Positions 1 through 9,230 of a stretch of DNA of 64,000 bases are shown here, piece by piece. The stretch is from Brachyspira hampsonii 30446 (GTDB lineage Bacteria; Spirochaetota; Brachyspiria; Brachyspirales; Brachyspiraceae): NCBI RefSeq assembly GCF_000316195.1, contig NZ_JH994111.1:1705791-1769790 (forward strand), written 5' to 3'. The notes beneath the pieces were generated by a model. That model saw only the letters and a list, made by a program, of their open reading frames with translations. It had not been told where the DNA came from and made no database searches. Position 1 is the first letter of the stretch. The number at the start of each line of letters is the position of its first letter. A program made the position numbers and the translations under genes.

Positions 1-1142
1 GCACCGTTGGCTTTCAAAAAATTCACCATCTCTTCCTGTTCCTTTTCCTCTGCCATGCTTAATGCCGTTTTTCCATTAGGTGCTTTATGATTTATATCCG
101 CTCCTGCATCTAGTAAAACCTGAGCCATTTCTAAGTTTCCTCTAATAGCTGACCCCATTAATGCCGTATACCCCTCTTTAGTAACAGCTTCAATATCCGC
201 TCCAGCATTTAATAAAGCCTCAACTATTACTATATGATCTTCTATAGCAGAAACTATCAATGGACAATATCCTACATTATCACCTTTGTTAATATCAGCA
301 TTATTTTTTATTAATTCTTTTACAATATCACTGTGTCCGTCTATACATGCAGCCAATATAGGTGAAGTACCATCATCAGCTGTAATATTAACATCAGCAT
401 TATTTTTTAATAATTCCCTCACTACCTCTATTCGTCCAAACCTTGATGCATATATTAAAGCAGATCCTCCATTAGATCCTTTTTCATCTATATTTGCCCC
501 AGCTTTAATTAATTCTCTTACAATAACAGCATCGCCAATAATAGCTCCCATCATTATGGCAGTATCTCCAAAATTATTCTTTTCATTTACATTAACATCT
601 AATTTTATAAGCTCTTTAACTATATCAGTATATCCGCTGTCTGATGCCACCATTAAAGGCGTACTTCCATTAACATCTTTTACATTAATCTCAGCCCTTG
701 CATTAACAAGCATTTTAAGAACAGATAAATTACCATTAACACAAGCCCACATTACAGCAGTCCATCCATCTTTATTTTTAATATTTAAATCAGCACCTTT
801 TGATATTAAAGTTCTTATAGTACTATTATTCCCCTCTAATACCGCAGCCATTATAGGAGTATTTCCAAAACTATTACCAATATTAATATCAGCACCGCTT
901 GATAACAACTCTTCTACAATCTTATCCAACCCAAGAAGCGAAGCCCATATAAGCGGAGTATTGCCTTCTGCATCTTTAACATTCACATCAGCACCATCTT
1001 CTATCAATTTCTGTAAAGTCTTAATATCATTATTGGCTATAGCCTTTATTATTGGTATATTTACAGGAGGCTCCTGAGACTCCTGAGAATATAAAATACC
1101 TGTAATCAAAAGAAAAATTATAATTAATGATTTTCTTAACAT
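1..1142 (-). CDS. Ankyrin-repeat protein, secreted, 3' end outside window
   Basis: Reading leftwards from an ATG at 1142, the frame stays open to the window edge, about 380 codons. It begins MLRKSLIIIFLLITGILYS, a typical signal peptide with a basic start and a hydrophobic core. The rest is consecutive 33-residue ankyrin repeats with recurring G-A-D-I/V-N, T-P-L and V-x-x-L-L signatures, at least nine in view. The start is preceded by GGAAAG at a suitable distance. Ankyrin repeats bind proteins, and a signal peptide suggests a periplasmic or exported scaffold. No catalytic domain is visible and the partner is unknown. The C-terminus lies beyond base 1. Two other ankyrin genes occur in the window (20798 and 55641). 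Confidence 0.85.
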   Translation of the reverse strand, partial: MLRKSLIIIFLLITGILYSQESQEPPVNIPIIKAIANNDIKTLQKLIEDGADVNVKDAEGNTPLIWASLLGLDKIVEELLSSGADINIGNSFGNTPIMAAVLEGNNSTIRTLISKGADLNIKNKDGWTAVMWACVNGNLSVLKMLVNARAEINVKDVNGSTPLMVASDSGYTDIVKELIKLDVNVNEKNNFGDTAIMMGAIIGDAVIVRELIKAGANIDEKGSNGGSALIYASRFGRIEVVRELLKNNADVNITADDGTSPILAACIDGHSDIVKELIKNNADINKGDNVGYCPLIVSAIEDHIVIVEALLNAGADIEAVTKEGYTALMGSAIRGNLEMAQVLLDAGADINHKAPNGKTALSMAEEKEQEEMVNFLKANG

Positions 1143-1312
1143 AATACTTTCCAAAGCATAAGATTTAATTATTATACCATATATGTAATATTATTATAAT
1201 CATTAATATTACAATTTTTTTATTTTTTTAATAAAAAAAGAATTATTCATATTGATAATAACATGTATACATACTATTGTTTACAAATAAATTACACAAT
1301 GAAGAAAAGTTG

Positions 1313-2366
1313 ATGCTATTTTGGAAAAAAATATTTTTTATTTATTTAATATTAATTTTTTCACTATTTGCCGCTGAAAAAACTCCAATGGATTACCTAA
1401 ACGACAACACCCCATTAAAACCTACAAAAGTATTTAATAATGTATAGGTTCTGTGAGTGTTGCCGCTTGGGTAATAAGTACATCAGAAGGCTTAATATTA
1501 ATAGATTCTATGTGGGACAACAGAGATGCAAAACTCATATAAGACGGCATTAAATCTTTTGGATTATATCCAAAAGATTTGAAATATATTAGACTTGTTT
1601 CAAAACTACTTGACAAGATTATATATGAAAATTTCGTAATTTTATAATTTACAAAATAATGTTTCACATGTTTTATAAATTATTATTTTAGTATATAAAT
1701 ATGCAGTCCTTCGCCGCAGGCGTACTTCGTATGGGTCACCAAAAGAAGTGGGGTGTGGGGGCTAGTCCCCACAAAATTATAAAAAATTAGTTTTGAAACA
1801 AGTCTATTATATTAAGTCATGGACATGGAGATCATTACGGCGGAGCTAATTATTTGAGAGAAAAATACAAAGCTAAAGTTATACTTACAAAAACAGATAC
1901 AGATTTAATGTACAATTTAAATACAGGGGCAAATTCACCTCGTTCTCCAAAGACAAAAGTTGATATATATTCAAAAGATAAAGATATAATAAAACTTGGC
2001 GATACAAGCATAACTATATTAGAAACTCCCGGACATACACCCGGATGCACTTCTTTTATATTTCCTGTTAAATTCAGAGGAAAAGAATACACTGCTGTGC
2101 TTTGGGTAGGAACAGGTCTTCCAAAAGATAGAGATTCTATATAAAAATATAAAACTTCAGCCGAATATTTTAAAAAAGAAGCTGTTTCAAGAAATGAATT
2201 AGTATCATTAACAGCACATCTATTTGCAGATAATGGATATGCTAACTTAGAAAAGGCAGGCAGTCTAAAAGAAACAGAAGAAAATCCATTTATTATGTCA
2301 AAAGATAATATGGAAAAATATTTAAACTCTTTAATAGAAAGAGCTGAAAAAGAATTAAATAAATAA
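1313..2366 (+). pseudogene. Metallo-beta-lactamase-fold hydrolase, disrupted
   Basis: The remains of one secreted MBL-fold hydrolase can be followed across two frames. An ATG at 1313 opens a signal peptide (MLFWKKIFFIYLILIFSLFA), then K-P-T-K-V-F-N-N-V stops at a TAG near 1444 where bases are missing. The next frame continues G-S-V-S-V-A-A-W-V-I and G-L-I-L-I-D-S, meets an in-frame TAA after A-K-L-I, and is cut by an inserted element at 1592-1804. After the insertion come S-H-G-H-G-D-H-Y-G-G (the zinc-binding HxHxDH motif) and G-H-T-P-G-C-T-S, then another TAA at about 2142 and a further open stretch to a TAA ending at 2366. The sequence resembles the B3-like MBL branch. With a frameshift, two nonsense codons and an insertion it is surely non-functional. 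Confidence 0.85.
1592..1804 (+). mobile_element. Short inverted-repeat element copy 1, inside the MBL pseudogene
   Basis: The 213-bp copy is bounded by GACTTGTTTC and GAAACAAGTC (perfect terminal inverted repeats; the match extends to about 16 bp). It is flanked on both sides by TATTA (1587-1591 and 1805-1809). Taking out the element with one TATTA gives L-K-Y-I-I-L-S-H-G-H-G-D-H, the expected MBL sequence, so this is a genuine insertion. The left arm is AT-rich, the core is GC-rich (CTTCGCCGCAGGCGTACTTCG), and no ORF is present, so it is non-autonomous (MITE-like). Confidence 0.85.
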
Positions 2367-2444
2367 AAATAATTATTAACAGAAAATTAAATATATACTA
2401 TCATAATATTAGTTTATGATAGCATTTTTTATGAGGAGTATAAT

Positions 2445-2861
2445 ATTAAAAATATAGGATATGATGTTTGCTATACTGCAAGAAAAATATATCAGTATAT
2501 AGGCAAACAAATAAATGGATTTGATATTACACCGGAACAATTAATAGTTTTAAAAGAGCTTGCCAAAGAGGAAGGAATATCTCAAAAAGAATTATCATTA
2601 AGACTTGATAAAGATCAAAATACTGTTAAAGCAATGATAGATAAATTAGAAATAAAATCTTTCATAATAAGAAAAGAAAATAACCTAGATAGAAGAGCTT
2701 TTTCATTATTCCTTACAGATAAAGCCAAAAAAGATCTTCCTATTATAGAAAATTATGAAAATAAAGTTTTGGAAAATATAGTAAAAGAATTAAACAATGA
2801 AGATAAATATAAATTCATATCTATATTAGAAAAAATCAGAAAAAATATATCAGATGTATAA
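2445..2861 (+). CDS. MarR-family transcriptional regulator, apparent ATT start
   Basis: The 138-codon winged-helix protein has the MarR layout: an N-terminal helix (Y-D-V-C-Y-T-A-R-K-I), D-I-T-P-E-Q-L-I-V-L-K-E-L, the recognition region G-I-S-Q-K-E-L-S-L-R-L, the wing ending D-R-R-A-F, then L-T-D-K-A-K and a C-terminal dimerisation helix. MarR proteins are dimeric DNA-binding regulators, often ligand-responsive. No ATG, GTG or TTG lies upstream in frame. The strong AGGAG at 2434-2438 is six bases before ATT at 2445, so either ATT initiates or the start codon has mutated and translation is weak or restarts at ATG 2634. It lies just after a dead hydrolase gene, which may have been its target. 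Confidence 0.7.
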   Translation: MKNIGYDVCYTARKIYQYIGKQINGFDITPEQLIVLKELAKEEGISQKELSLRLDKDQNTVKAMIDKLEIKSFIIRKENNLDRRAFSLFLTDKAKKDLPIIENYENKVLENIVKELNNEDKYKFISILEKIRKNISDV

Positions 2862-2913
2862 AGGCAAAGAATAATATCTAATTATAAAATTATTCTTCAC
2901 CTTTAAATATTAT

Positions 2914-3288
2914 TTATTGCTGAAATAATACAGCTTTGAAATTTCTTGCTATATTACAAGCAACTTCATAAAAATGTTCAGCAGGCTCTGCTTCAAATAC
3001 TTGATTCAAACATTCATTAAATAAATTAAGCCAAACATCAAAAAGTTTGATATCAAAAGGAAGTAAGTTAATATGAGGCTGTACAGGATTTCCCATATAT
3101 AACCTTTGATTTAAAAGCATAGTTTTCCAAAATTTTGCTATTTTTTCTTTATGTCTTTCCCAAGAAGCATCATCGATACCAACTGCCCCATTAAATATAG
3201 GTCCTAATTGCTCATTTGTTCTAATTCTGGCATAGAATATATCCATTAACTTTTCTATACCCTCATTGTTTATTTCATTGTATTTCAT
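2914..3288 (-). CDS. Group III truncated haemoglobin
   Basis: This 124-residue protein is the usual size for a group III truncated globin. Y19 fits B10, H46 (in W-E-R-H-K) fits distal E7, H72 (in P-H-I-N-L) fits proximal F8, and W86 fits the G8 tryptophan; the numbering of Y19, H46 and H72 matches my recollection of the Campylobacter jejuni homologue Ctb. The protein would bind haem and O2 or NO in the cytoplasm and may help an anaerobe handle oxygen or nitrosative stress (inference). GAGGA lies seven bases before the ATG. It is a single gene, convergent with the MarR-like gene. Confidence 0.9.
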   Translation of the reverse strand: MKYNEINNEGIEKLMDIFYARIRTNEQLGPIFNGAVGIDDASWERHKEKIAKFWKTMLLNQRLYMGNPVQPHINLLPFDIKLFDVWLNLFNECLNQVFEAEPAEHFYEVACNIARNFKAVLFQQ

Positions 3289-3602
3289 ACTTTATCCTCG
3301 TTTTTATTATTCAATATATTTTTATTATTTTACTTATTTTTCTTATAAATTACAAGTATATTTTTAAATAATTAATATTGTCATCAATCATCATATTTTA
3401 TTCATTATAGAATTTAAGTTTTAGCATTTATTAAGATATAAGGTAATAGTTAGTTACTGCATATTTTTTAATTATTAATTACTAAAATTTTTTATTATAA
3501 ATGGCATTTTATATTTTTAATATTTTAATTTTAAATAAAAAAATACGGGAAGATAATTAATATATCTTACCCGCATCTTGATATAAACTAATAAAAATAA
3601 TA
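3289..3602. other. AT-rich intergenic region
   Basis: About 310 bases with no credible ORF. It should hold the promoter of the haemoglobin gene (minus strand, near 3300-3360, no clear boxes chosen) and, at its right end, the terminator of the hbd operon. Nothing else was recognised. Confidence 0.6.
3532..3573 (-). terminator. Rho-independent terminator after hbd
   Basis: On the minus strand, CGGGTAAGATA pairs with TATCTTCCCG (one bulged base) over 3546-3573, followed by a run of T with one A. It sits about 30 bases after the hbd stop. Confidence 0.8.
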
Positions 3603-4445
3603 TTATTTTTTAGTATAATCGTAGAAACCTTTTCCTGTTTTTTGTCCTAGTAATCCACCTCTAACCATTTTTCTAAGTAAAGCACTAGGTCTGTATTTAG
3701 GATCACCTGTTTCTCTTTGTAGAACTTCCATAATAGCAAGCACTATATCAAGTCCTATTAAATCTCCTAAAGCAAGAGGACCCATTGGGTGATTAGCACC
3801 TAATTTCATAGCATTGTCAATACCCTCAGCAGAAGCAATACCCATAGCATATAAATCAATAGCTTCATTAATCATAGGAACAAGTATGCGGTTAACAACG
3901 AAACCAGCTGTTTCATTAACTTCTACCGGAGTTTTACCTATTTCCTGAGATATTTTGATAACTTTTTCAACAACATCTCTAGGAGTATTAAGTCCTGAAA
4001 TAACTTCAACTAATTTCATAACAGGAGCAGGATTAAAGAAGTGCATACCTACAACAGGTCTTCCTATTCCTGAACTTATTTCTGTGATAGAAAGAGAAGA
4101 AGTATTAGAAGAGAATATACAATCAGGTTTACAAATTTTATGTAATTCAGAGAAAGTTGTTTTTTTAACTTCCAAATTTTCAAAAGCAGCTTCAATAATT
4201 AAATCTGCATCTTTACAAATATCTTTTAAACCAGTAGTGATTTTAGATAAAATTTTATCAGCATCAGCCTGCTGCATTTTACCTTTAGCTACTCTTCCAG
4301 CAAAACTTTTAGCAATTTTTTCTTTACCGCCAGCAGCAAATTCTTCTTTTATATCGCACAAATAAACTTCATAACCTTCTGTTTGAGCAAAAGCTTGTGC
4401 TATACCAGAACCCATAGCACCAGCACCAATTACACCTACTTTCAT
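3603..4445 (-). CDS. hbd: 3-hydroxybutyryl-CoA dehydrogenase
   Basis: The 280-residue enzyme is the usual size for the clostridial type. It reduces acetoacetyl-CoA to 3-hydroxybutyryl-CoA with NAD(P)H in the cytoplasm. The Rossmann motif G-A-G-A-M-G is at residues 7-12, the S-S-N-T-S-S substrate loop near 112-117, catalytic H135 in G-M-H-F-F-N-P, and its partner E147. The C-terminal helical domain carries K-L-G-x-N-H-P-M-G-P-L. AAGGAG precedes the ATG. It is the last gene of thl-crt-hbd, 93 bases after crt, and is followed by a strong terminator. The set feeds a butyrate-type pathway, but the butyryl-CoA dehydrogenase and etf genes are not in the window. Confidence 0.95.
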   Translation of the reverse strand: MKVGVIGAGAMGSGIAQAFAQTEGYEVYLCDIKEEFAAGGKEKIAKSFAGRVAKGKMQQADADKILSKITTGLKDICKDADLIIEAAFENLEVKKTTFSELHKICKPDCIFSSNTSSLSITEISSGIGRPVVGMHFFNPAPVMKLVEVISGLNTPRDVVEKVIKISQEIGKTPVEVNETAGFVVNRILVPMINEAIDLYAMGIASAEGIDNAMKLGANHPMGPLALGDLIGLDIVLAIMEVLQRETGDPKYRPSALLRKMVRGGLLGQKTGKGFYDYTKK

Positions 4446-4538
4446 TTTATAACTCCTTAATTTTTATTATTACAGCTATAACTCATTTAATAAGATTTAT
4501 TTTTTATCATCATTAGATTTATAGCTTTAAATATTTTA

Positions 4539-5315
4539 TTATTTATTAACAAATTTTTCAACTTTTCTTTTTTCTAAGAAAGCTTTCATACCCTCTTTTT
4601 GATCCTCAGTTTCAAAACAATCGCCAAATAATTTCTCTTCTATAACGATAGCTTTGTCCATATCAACTTGTAAGCCTTCATTAATAGCTTTTTTACAATT
4701 TCTCACAGCTATAGGAGCAGCAGCAGCTATAGAATTAGCCAATTTTTCAGCAGCAGCCATAAGTTCTGCCTGAGGATAAACAGCATTAACAAGTCCTATT
4801 CTTAATGCTTCATCAGCTTTAATATTTTTAGCACTATAAATTATCTGTTTAGCCATGCCTACTCCAACTATTCTAGGAAGTCTTTGAGTACCTCCGAAAC
4901 CAGGAGTAATTCCTAAACCTACTTCAGGCTGACCAAATATAGCATTATCAGAACAAATACGAATATCGCAGCTCATAGCTATTTCACATCCTCCGCCCAA
5001 AGCAAATCCATTAATAGCAGCTATTACAGGAATAGGGAAAGTTTCTATTTTTCTAAATATATCATTTCCTTTTTTACCAAAAGCTTCACCTTCTGCTTTG
5101 TTAGATGTACTCATTTGAGATATATCAGCACCAGCAACAAAAGATTTTTCACCGGCACCTGTTAATATTAAACATCTTATATTATTAAGATCTACAGAAT
5201 CAAAAGTTTTTTCGATTTCATCTAAAACCTGAGAATTTAGGGCATTAAGAGCTTTTTCTCTGCTTATGGTTATAATACCAATCATACCTTTTTCTTCATA
5301 TTTAATGAATTCCAT
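4539..5315 (-). CDS. crt: 3-hydroxybutyryl-CoA dehydratase (crotonase)
   Basis: A 258-residue enoyl-CoA hydratase-family enzyme of standard length that dehydrates 3-hydroxybutyryl-CoA to crotonyl-CoA. The oxyanion-hole segments A-G-A-D-I (61-65) and G-F-A-L-G-G-G (103-109) are present, with the catalytic glutamate pair E111 and E131 (G-Q-P-E-V-G-L-G). AAGGAG lies just before the ATG. Its position between thl and hbd supports crotonase over a general beta-oxidation hydratase. A long perfect hairpin separates it from thl, which may set relative expression. Confidence 0.93.
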   Translation of the reverse strand: MEFIKYEEKGMIGIITISREKALNALNSQVLDEIEKTFDSVDLNNIRCLILTGAGEKSFVAGADISQMSTSNKAEGEAFGKKGNDIFRKIETFPIPVIAAINGFALGGGCEIAMSCDIRICSDNAIFGQPEVGLGITPGFGGTQRLPRIVGVGMAKQIIYSAKNIKADEALRIGLVNAVYPQAELMAAAEKLANSIAAAAPIAVRNCKKAINEGLQVDMDKAIVIEEKLFGDCFETEDQKEGMKAFLEKRKVEKFVNK

Positions 5316-5369
5316 TTTTTCTCCTTATCACTAAAATATTATCATAACCCATAATTTTTATATTATTAC

Positions 5370-5403
5370 TAGCCTTTGTATTAAATAAATAATACAAAGG
5401 CTA
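5370..5403. promoter_or_regulatory. Perfect intercistronic hairpin between thl and crt
   Basis: TAGCCTTTGTATT (5370-5382) and AATACAAAGGCTA (5391-5403) are exact complements, 13 bp, around an 8-base loop. There is no T run after it on the minus strand, so it is more likely an mRNA stability or processing element, or partial attenuator, than a full terminator. Confidence 0.65.
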
Positions 5404-5489
5404 ATAAATTAATAACCTTAATTATTTAAAAGTTATTTTCATTAATAAATCAGACTAAACACTATCTATATTTAATAAACAAAAAAATA

Positions 5490-6677
5490 CTATTCTCTTT
5501 CTACTATAGTAGCACAGCCCATACCGCCGCCGATACAAAGAGTAGCAAGTCCTCTCTTAGCATTTTTAGCTTCCATTTCATGAAGTAATGTAACTAAAAT
5601 TCTGCAGCCTGAAGCACCTACTGGGTGTCCTAAAGCAATAGCTCCGCCATTAGGGTTAAGCTGTTTTTCTACATCAATACCTAATTCTTTACCAACAGCA
5701 ACTGACTGAGCAGCGAAAGCTTCATTAGATTCAATGATATCGAAATCTTTAATAGTTAATCCTGTTTTAGCCAATAATTTTTTAGTAGCAGCAACAGGTC
5801 CGATACCCATAATTCTAGGTTCAACACCGCCTAAACCGCCTGCAATCCAAGTAGCCATAGGTTTAATACCTAATTCTTTAGCTTTTTCTTCGCTCATTAC
5901 TACTACTGCAGCAGCTCCGTCATTAATACTAGAAGCATTACCAGCTGTAACTTTTCCGCCGTCTGGTTTGAAAGCTGGTTTTAATTTAGCTAAACTTTCT
6001 ACTGTAGTTCCAGGTCTTGGACCTTCATCTTTATCAAATACTACCTCACCTTTTTTAGTTTTAATAGTTACAGGTACTATTTCTTTTTTGAAAGCGCCAG
6101 CTTCCTGAGCTTTAACAGCTTTTTGCTGAGAATTAGCAGCAAATGCATCTAATTCTTCTCTTGTAAGTTTCCAATCATCGCAAACATTTTCTGCTGTTAT
6201 ACCCATGTGATAGTTATTGAATGCATCCCAAAGAGCATCATTAACCATAGTATCGATTATTGTATCATTACCCATTCTGTAACCATAACGAGCTTTTTTA
6301 AGTGCATAAGGTGCTAATGACATATTTTCAGTACCGCCGGCAACTACTATATCAGCATTTCCAGCAGCTATCATATTAGCAGCAATATTTACTGCATCAA
6401 GTCCTGAACCACAAACAACATTTATTGTCATAGCAGGTACTTCTACAGGTAAGCCTGCTTTTATAGAACTTTGACGAGCAACATTCTGACCTTGTGATGC
6501 TTGTATAACACAACCCATATATACCATATCAACTTGATTAGGAGCAACTTTAGCTCTATTTAAAGCTTCTTTTATAACTATTGCACCAAGTTCAGCAGCT
6601 GGAACTGTACTTAAAGATCCGCCCATACTTCCTATTGCTGTACGGCAGGCACTTGCTATTACTATTTTTCTAGACAT
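5490..6677 (-). CDS. thl: Acetyl-CoA C-acetyltransferase (thiolase)
   Basis: The 395-residue biosynthetic thiolase condenses two acetyl-CoA to acetoacetyl-CoA. Nucleophile C89 is in N-V-V-C-G-S-G, H351 is in G-H-P-V-G-A-S-G-C, and the second cysteine C381 is in C-I-G-G-G-M-G. It is standard length, with a GGAGA site before the ATG. It is the first gene of a three-gene operon with crt and hbd, read from a recognisable promoter at 6747-6775. A lysine- and alanine-rich codon pattern with few rare codons is consistent with high expression. Confidence 0.95.
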   Translation of the reverse strand: MSRKIVIASACRTAIGSMGGSLSTVPAAELGAIVIKEALNRAKVAPNQVDMVYMGCVIQASQGQNVARQSSIKAGLPVEVPAMTINVVCGSGLDAVNIAANMIAAGNADIVVAGGTENMSLAPYALKKARYGYRMGNDTIIDTMVNDALWDAFNNYHMGITAENVCDDWKLTREELDAFAANSQQKAVKAQEAGAFKKEIVPVTIKTKKGEVVFDKDEGPRPGTTVESLAKLKPAFKPDGGKVTAGNASSINDGAAAVVVMSEEKAKELGIKPMATWIAGGLGGVEPRIMGIGPVAATKKLLAKTGLTIKDFDIIESNEAFAAQSVAVGKELGIDVEKQLNPNGGAIALGHPVGASGCRILVTLLHEMEAKNAKRGLATLCIGGGMGCATIVERE

Positions 6678-6746
6678 TTTTAATCTCCAAAGAATTATTA
6701 ATTTTCACATTCATATTTAAATATAAAATATCAATGTGTTGCTTTT

Positions 6747-6775
6747 ATTATAGTACATTTTTTTATTAAATTCAA
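6747..6775 (-). promoter_or_regulatory. Promoter of thl-crt-hbd
   Basis: On the minus strand TTGAAT (6770-6775) and TATAAT (6747-6752) are separated by 17 bases, a near-consensus sigma-70 promoter about 70 bases before the thl start. The rest of the 302-base gap to mutL is AT-rich with no ORF. Confidence 0.7.
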
Positions 6776-6961
6776 TTAAATATTAATTTTTTTTATTATA
6801 AATAATAATAGTATATTATCTGCATCATTCTTAGTAATAAACTAACTAAATAACGACTTTATTATCACATAATTACAAAATAAATCACATTGATATATAT
6901 TAACATATCATACATCTATATTATGTATATATAATTTTTTATATCTTTTTATTAGTTTTTA

Positions 6962-6970
6962 TGATAAAAT
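6962..6970 (+). promoter_or_regulatory. Possible extended -10 giving a leaderless mutL mRNA
   Basis: TGATAAAAT (extended -10, TGn followed by TAAAAT) ends only nine bases before the mutL ATG. No Shine-Dalgarno sequence lies in that interval. A start of transcription at or next to the ATG is therefore plausible; there is no good -35. Confidence 0.4.
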
Positions 6971-6979
6971 ATAAATACT

Positions 6980-8815
6980 ATGATTAAAAATATTGTAAAA
7001 TTACCGCAATCTGTAGCTAATCGTATAGCTGCTGGAGAAGTTATAGAAAGACCTGCATCTATGCTTAAAGAATTATTAGAAAATGCAATAGATTCAGGGG
7101 CTTCAAATATAGAAGTTTCTGTAGAAGAGGCCGGAATTAAATCTATGATAGTAGAAGATGATGGAATCGGAATAAGATTCAATGAACTTCCTCTAGCCAT
7201 AACTCATCATGCCACAAGCAAAATACATTCTATAGAAGATTTGGATTCAATATATACATTAGGCTTTAGAGGAGAGGCTTTAGCATCTATATCTGATGTT
7301 ACGAATTTAGAAATTGTTTCAAAAAATGTAGAAGAAAGCAATGGAGGAAAAATAGTAGTAGAAGGAGGTAAGATAATAGAACATAAACCTGCTGCTGCTT
7401 CACAGGGTACAAAAATTATAGCTAAAAATTTATTCTTTAATATACCTGCAAGATACAAATTTCTTAAACATATTTCAAGAGAATTTTTCCTAGTCAAAGA
7501 AGTTTTTGATATGGAAGCATTAGTACAGCCTAATATTTCTATGAAACTTAAAAATAATGGTAAAGTTGTAAGTTCATATATAAAAGCGGATACTTTAAAG
7601 GAAAGAATAGAAAATTATTTATCTGACAGCAATATATTTAGAAATTTAATAGAAATTGAGATAGAAAAAGATGATATATCAATATACGGTTTATTTTCAA
7701 ATTCTAAAATAAGCCAATCTATAAGAAAGAATAATTTCATATTTCTAAATAAGAGACCTATAGAAAATAGAGTTCTTGCCTATGCTATAAAAAATGCATA
7801 TTCAAATGCCATACCTAAAGAGAGATATCCATTCTTTTTCCTATACATTAATATTGACAGCGGTAAAATAGATGTGAATGTGCATCCTAGTAAAAAGGAA
7901 GTAAGAATAAAAAATGAAAGAGAAATATCAGGGATACTGTATAATACTATAGTAAACAATATAAACTCAGGAAACAATAATTTAGATTCTGTTAACATAG
8001 AAGTAGATATTGATAAAGATATAACACCTACTTTTCCAATGCAGAATAATAATTACAATACATATAATAATGAATCAGCAAATGAAAAAAAATATGATAA
8101 TATAAACTATTCAAATAGCAGCTATATAAAATATGATTTAAATAATAACAATAACAATATAACGACAATAGAAGAAAATAGTATTAATAATAAAGCAATA
8201 AATTTAAACAATAATAATTTTAATAATACAGAATTTGGCGAGTATACAAGAGCCATAGGACAGGTATTTTCCTCATACATAGTAGCCGAACGCGGCGGAG
8301 AAATGTATATAATAGATCAGCATGCCGCTTATGAAAGGCTTAATTATGAAAGAATATACAAAACTCTTATCTCAAAAAAAATAGAGTACGAAAAACTTCT
8401 TATACCATGCGAAATTGAGTATAGAAATTATGAAATAGATATTTTAAATGCCTCAAAAGAATCAATAGAATCAATAGGTATAAAATTCGAAGCCAACTCA
8501 AAACATAGCATTATAATAGAAGATATACCAATATATATTCCTAGAAACCAAAAAATAGAGAAAATAATAAAAGACATTTTGGATATATATATTTCAAAAG
8601 GAGATAATAACAATTTAGAAAAAGTAATAAAGCATACTTGCTCTACTATATCATGTAAATATTCTCCGAAAGCTGGAGATAAACTTTCAAACAGTGATAT
8701 GCAGACATTACTCGATTTACTTGAAGAAGAAAATATACTTACAAATTGTCCCCATGGAAGACCTTTTGTATTAAGACTTTCAAAAGAATATTTAGATAAA
8801 AAATTCTTTAGATGA
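6980..8815 (+). CDS. mutL: DNA mismatch repair protein MutL
   Basis: This 611-residue protein has the GHKL ATPase N-terminus (A-A-G-E-V-I-E-R-P near 17-25, E-L-L-E-N-A-I-D-S-G-A, D-D-G-I-G-I, G-F-R-G-E-A-L) and the transducer segment F-L-N-K-R-P. A poorly conserved asparagine-rich linker runs over about residues 350-415. The C-terminal endonuclease domain has D-Q-H-A-x2-E-x4-E starting at D446 and C-P-H-G-R-P from C590. It therefore should nick DNA itself, as in bacteria lacking MutH. The start is the only ATG fitting the conserved N-terminus and has no visible Shine-Dalgarno. No mutS is nearby. Confidence 0.97.
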   Translation: MIKNIVKLPQSVANRIAAGEVIERPASMLKELLENAIDSGASNIEVSVEEAGIKSMIVEDDGIGIRFNELPLAITHHATSKIHSIEDLDSIYTLGFRGEALASISDVTNLEIVSKNVEESNGGKIVVEGGKIIEHKPAAASQGTKIIAKNLFFNIPARYKFLKHISREFFLVKEVFDMEALVQPNISMKLKNNGKVVSSYIKADTLKERIENYLSDSNIFRNLIEIEIEKDDISIYGLFSNSKISQSIRKNNFIFLNKRPIENRVLAYAIKNAYSNAIPKERYPFFFLYINIDSGKIDVNVHPSKKEVRIKNEREISGILYNTIVNNINSGNNNLDSVNIEVDIDKDITPTFPMQNNNYNTYNNESANEKKYDNINYSNSSYIKYDLNNNNNNITTIEENSINNKAINLNNNNFNNTEFGEYTRAIGQVFSSYIVAERGGEMYIIDQHAAYERLNYERIYKTLISKKIEYEKLLIPCEIEYRNYEIDILNASKESIESIGIKFEANSKHSIIIEDIPIYIPRNQKIEKIIKDILDIYISKGDNNNLEKVIKHTCSTISCKYSPKAGDKLSNSDMQTLLDLLEEENILTNCPHGRPFVLRLSKEYLDKKFFR

Positions 8816-8833
8816 TATATTTTTTTATTAATA

Positions 8834-8975
8834 AACTTGTTTCTAAACTAATTTTATTTATTAATTATTTGGACTAGCCTTTGAATATAATAGTAGTACC
8901 AAACAAGTTCTTTTGTGATGCTGTAAGTACCGACAAAGTCAGCCTCACAGGTGTCAGTAGGTGTTGGCATACCAA
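8834..8975. mobile_element. Decayed copy of the short inverted-repeat element
   Basis: TAATA is followed at 8834 by AACTTGTTTCTAAACTAATTT, closely matching the end of the intact copies. Further in, TTCTTTTGTGATGCTGTAAG and a GC-richer patch resemble the core of the copy at 15801. The right terminal repeat is not clearly present (a partial CAAACAAGTTC occurs at 8909-8919). It occupies most of the first half of the mutL-mltD gap; the rest (to about 9170) is plain AT-rich sequence. Confidence 0.55.
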
Positions 8976-9173
8976 AGAATGAATTTTATATATTATTTAA
9001 ATATTATTATCCTACATTTAAAACTAAAACAATATATAAAAAATTACTATAAATAAAAATCATAGAATGTGTTTTAATATTACTATATAAATTCACAAAT
9101 TTCAGCATCTCTACTCTATTCATCTAAGTTAAATTTATTTGTATAATATCCGATTTTAAAATGTAAAAATAAC

Positions 9174-9202
9174 TTGAAAATCTTTAAATAATAATGTTAA
9201 AT
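9174..9202 (+). promoter_or_regulatory. Probable promoter of the MltD-like gene
   Basis: TTGAAA (9174-9179) and TTAAAT (9197-9202) are 17 bases apart, about 30 bases before the proposed start. The fit is moderate in an AT-rich background. Confidence 0.4.
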
Positions 9203-9230
9203 ATATTAATAATTTTAAGGCAGGTTTATT

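Noticed and set aside
286-1077. A 263-codon plus-strand ORF
   Set aside because: It is the antisense of the ankyrin gene on the minus strand, which has a signal peptide, a ribosome site and clear repeats.
8041-8240. Low-complexity asparagine-rich stretch as a sign of a frameshift in mutL
   Set aside because: The frame is continuous and both conserved domains flank it; it is the variable linker of MutL.
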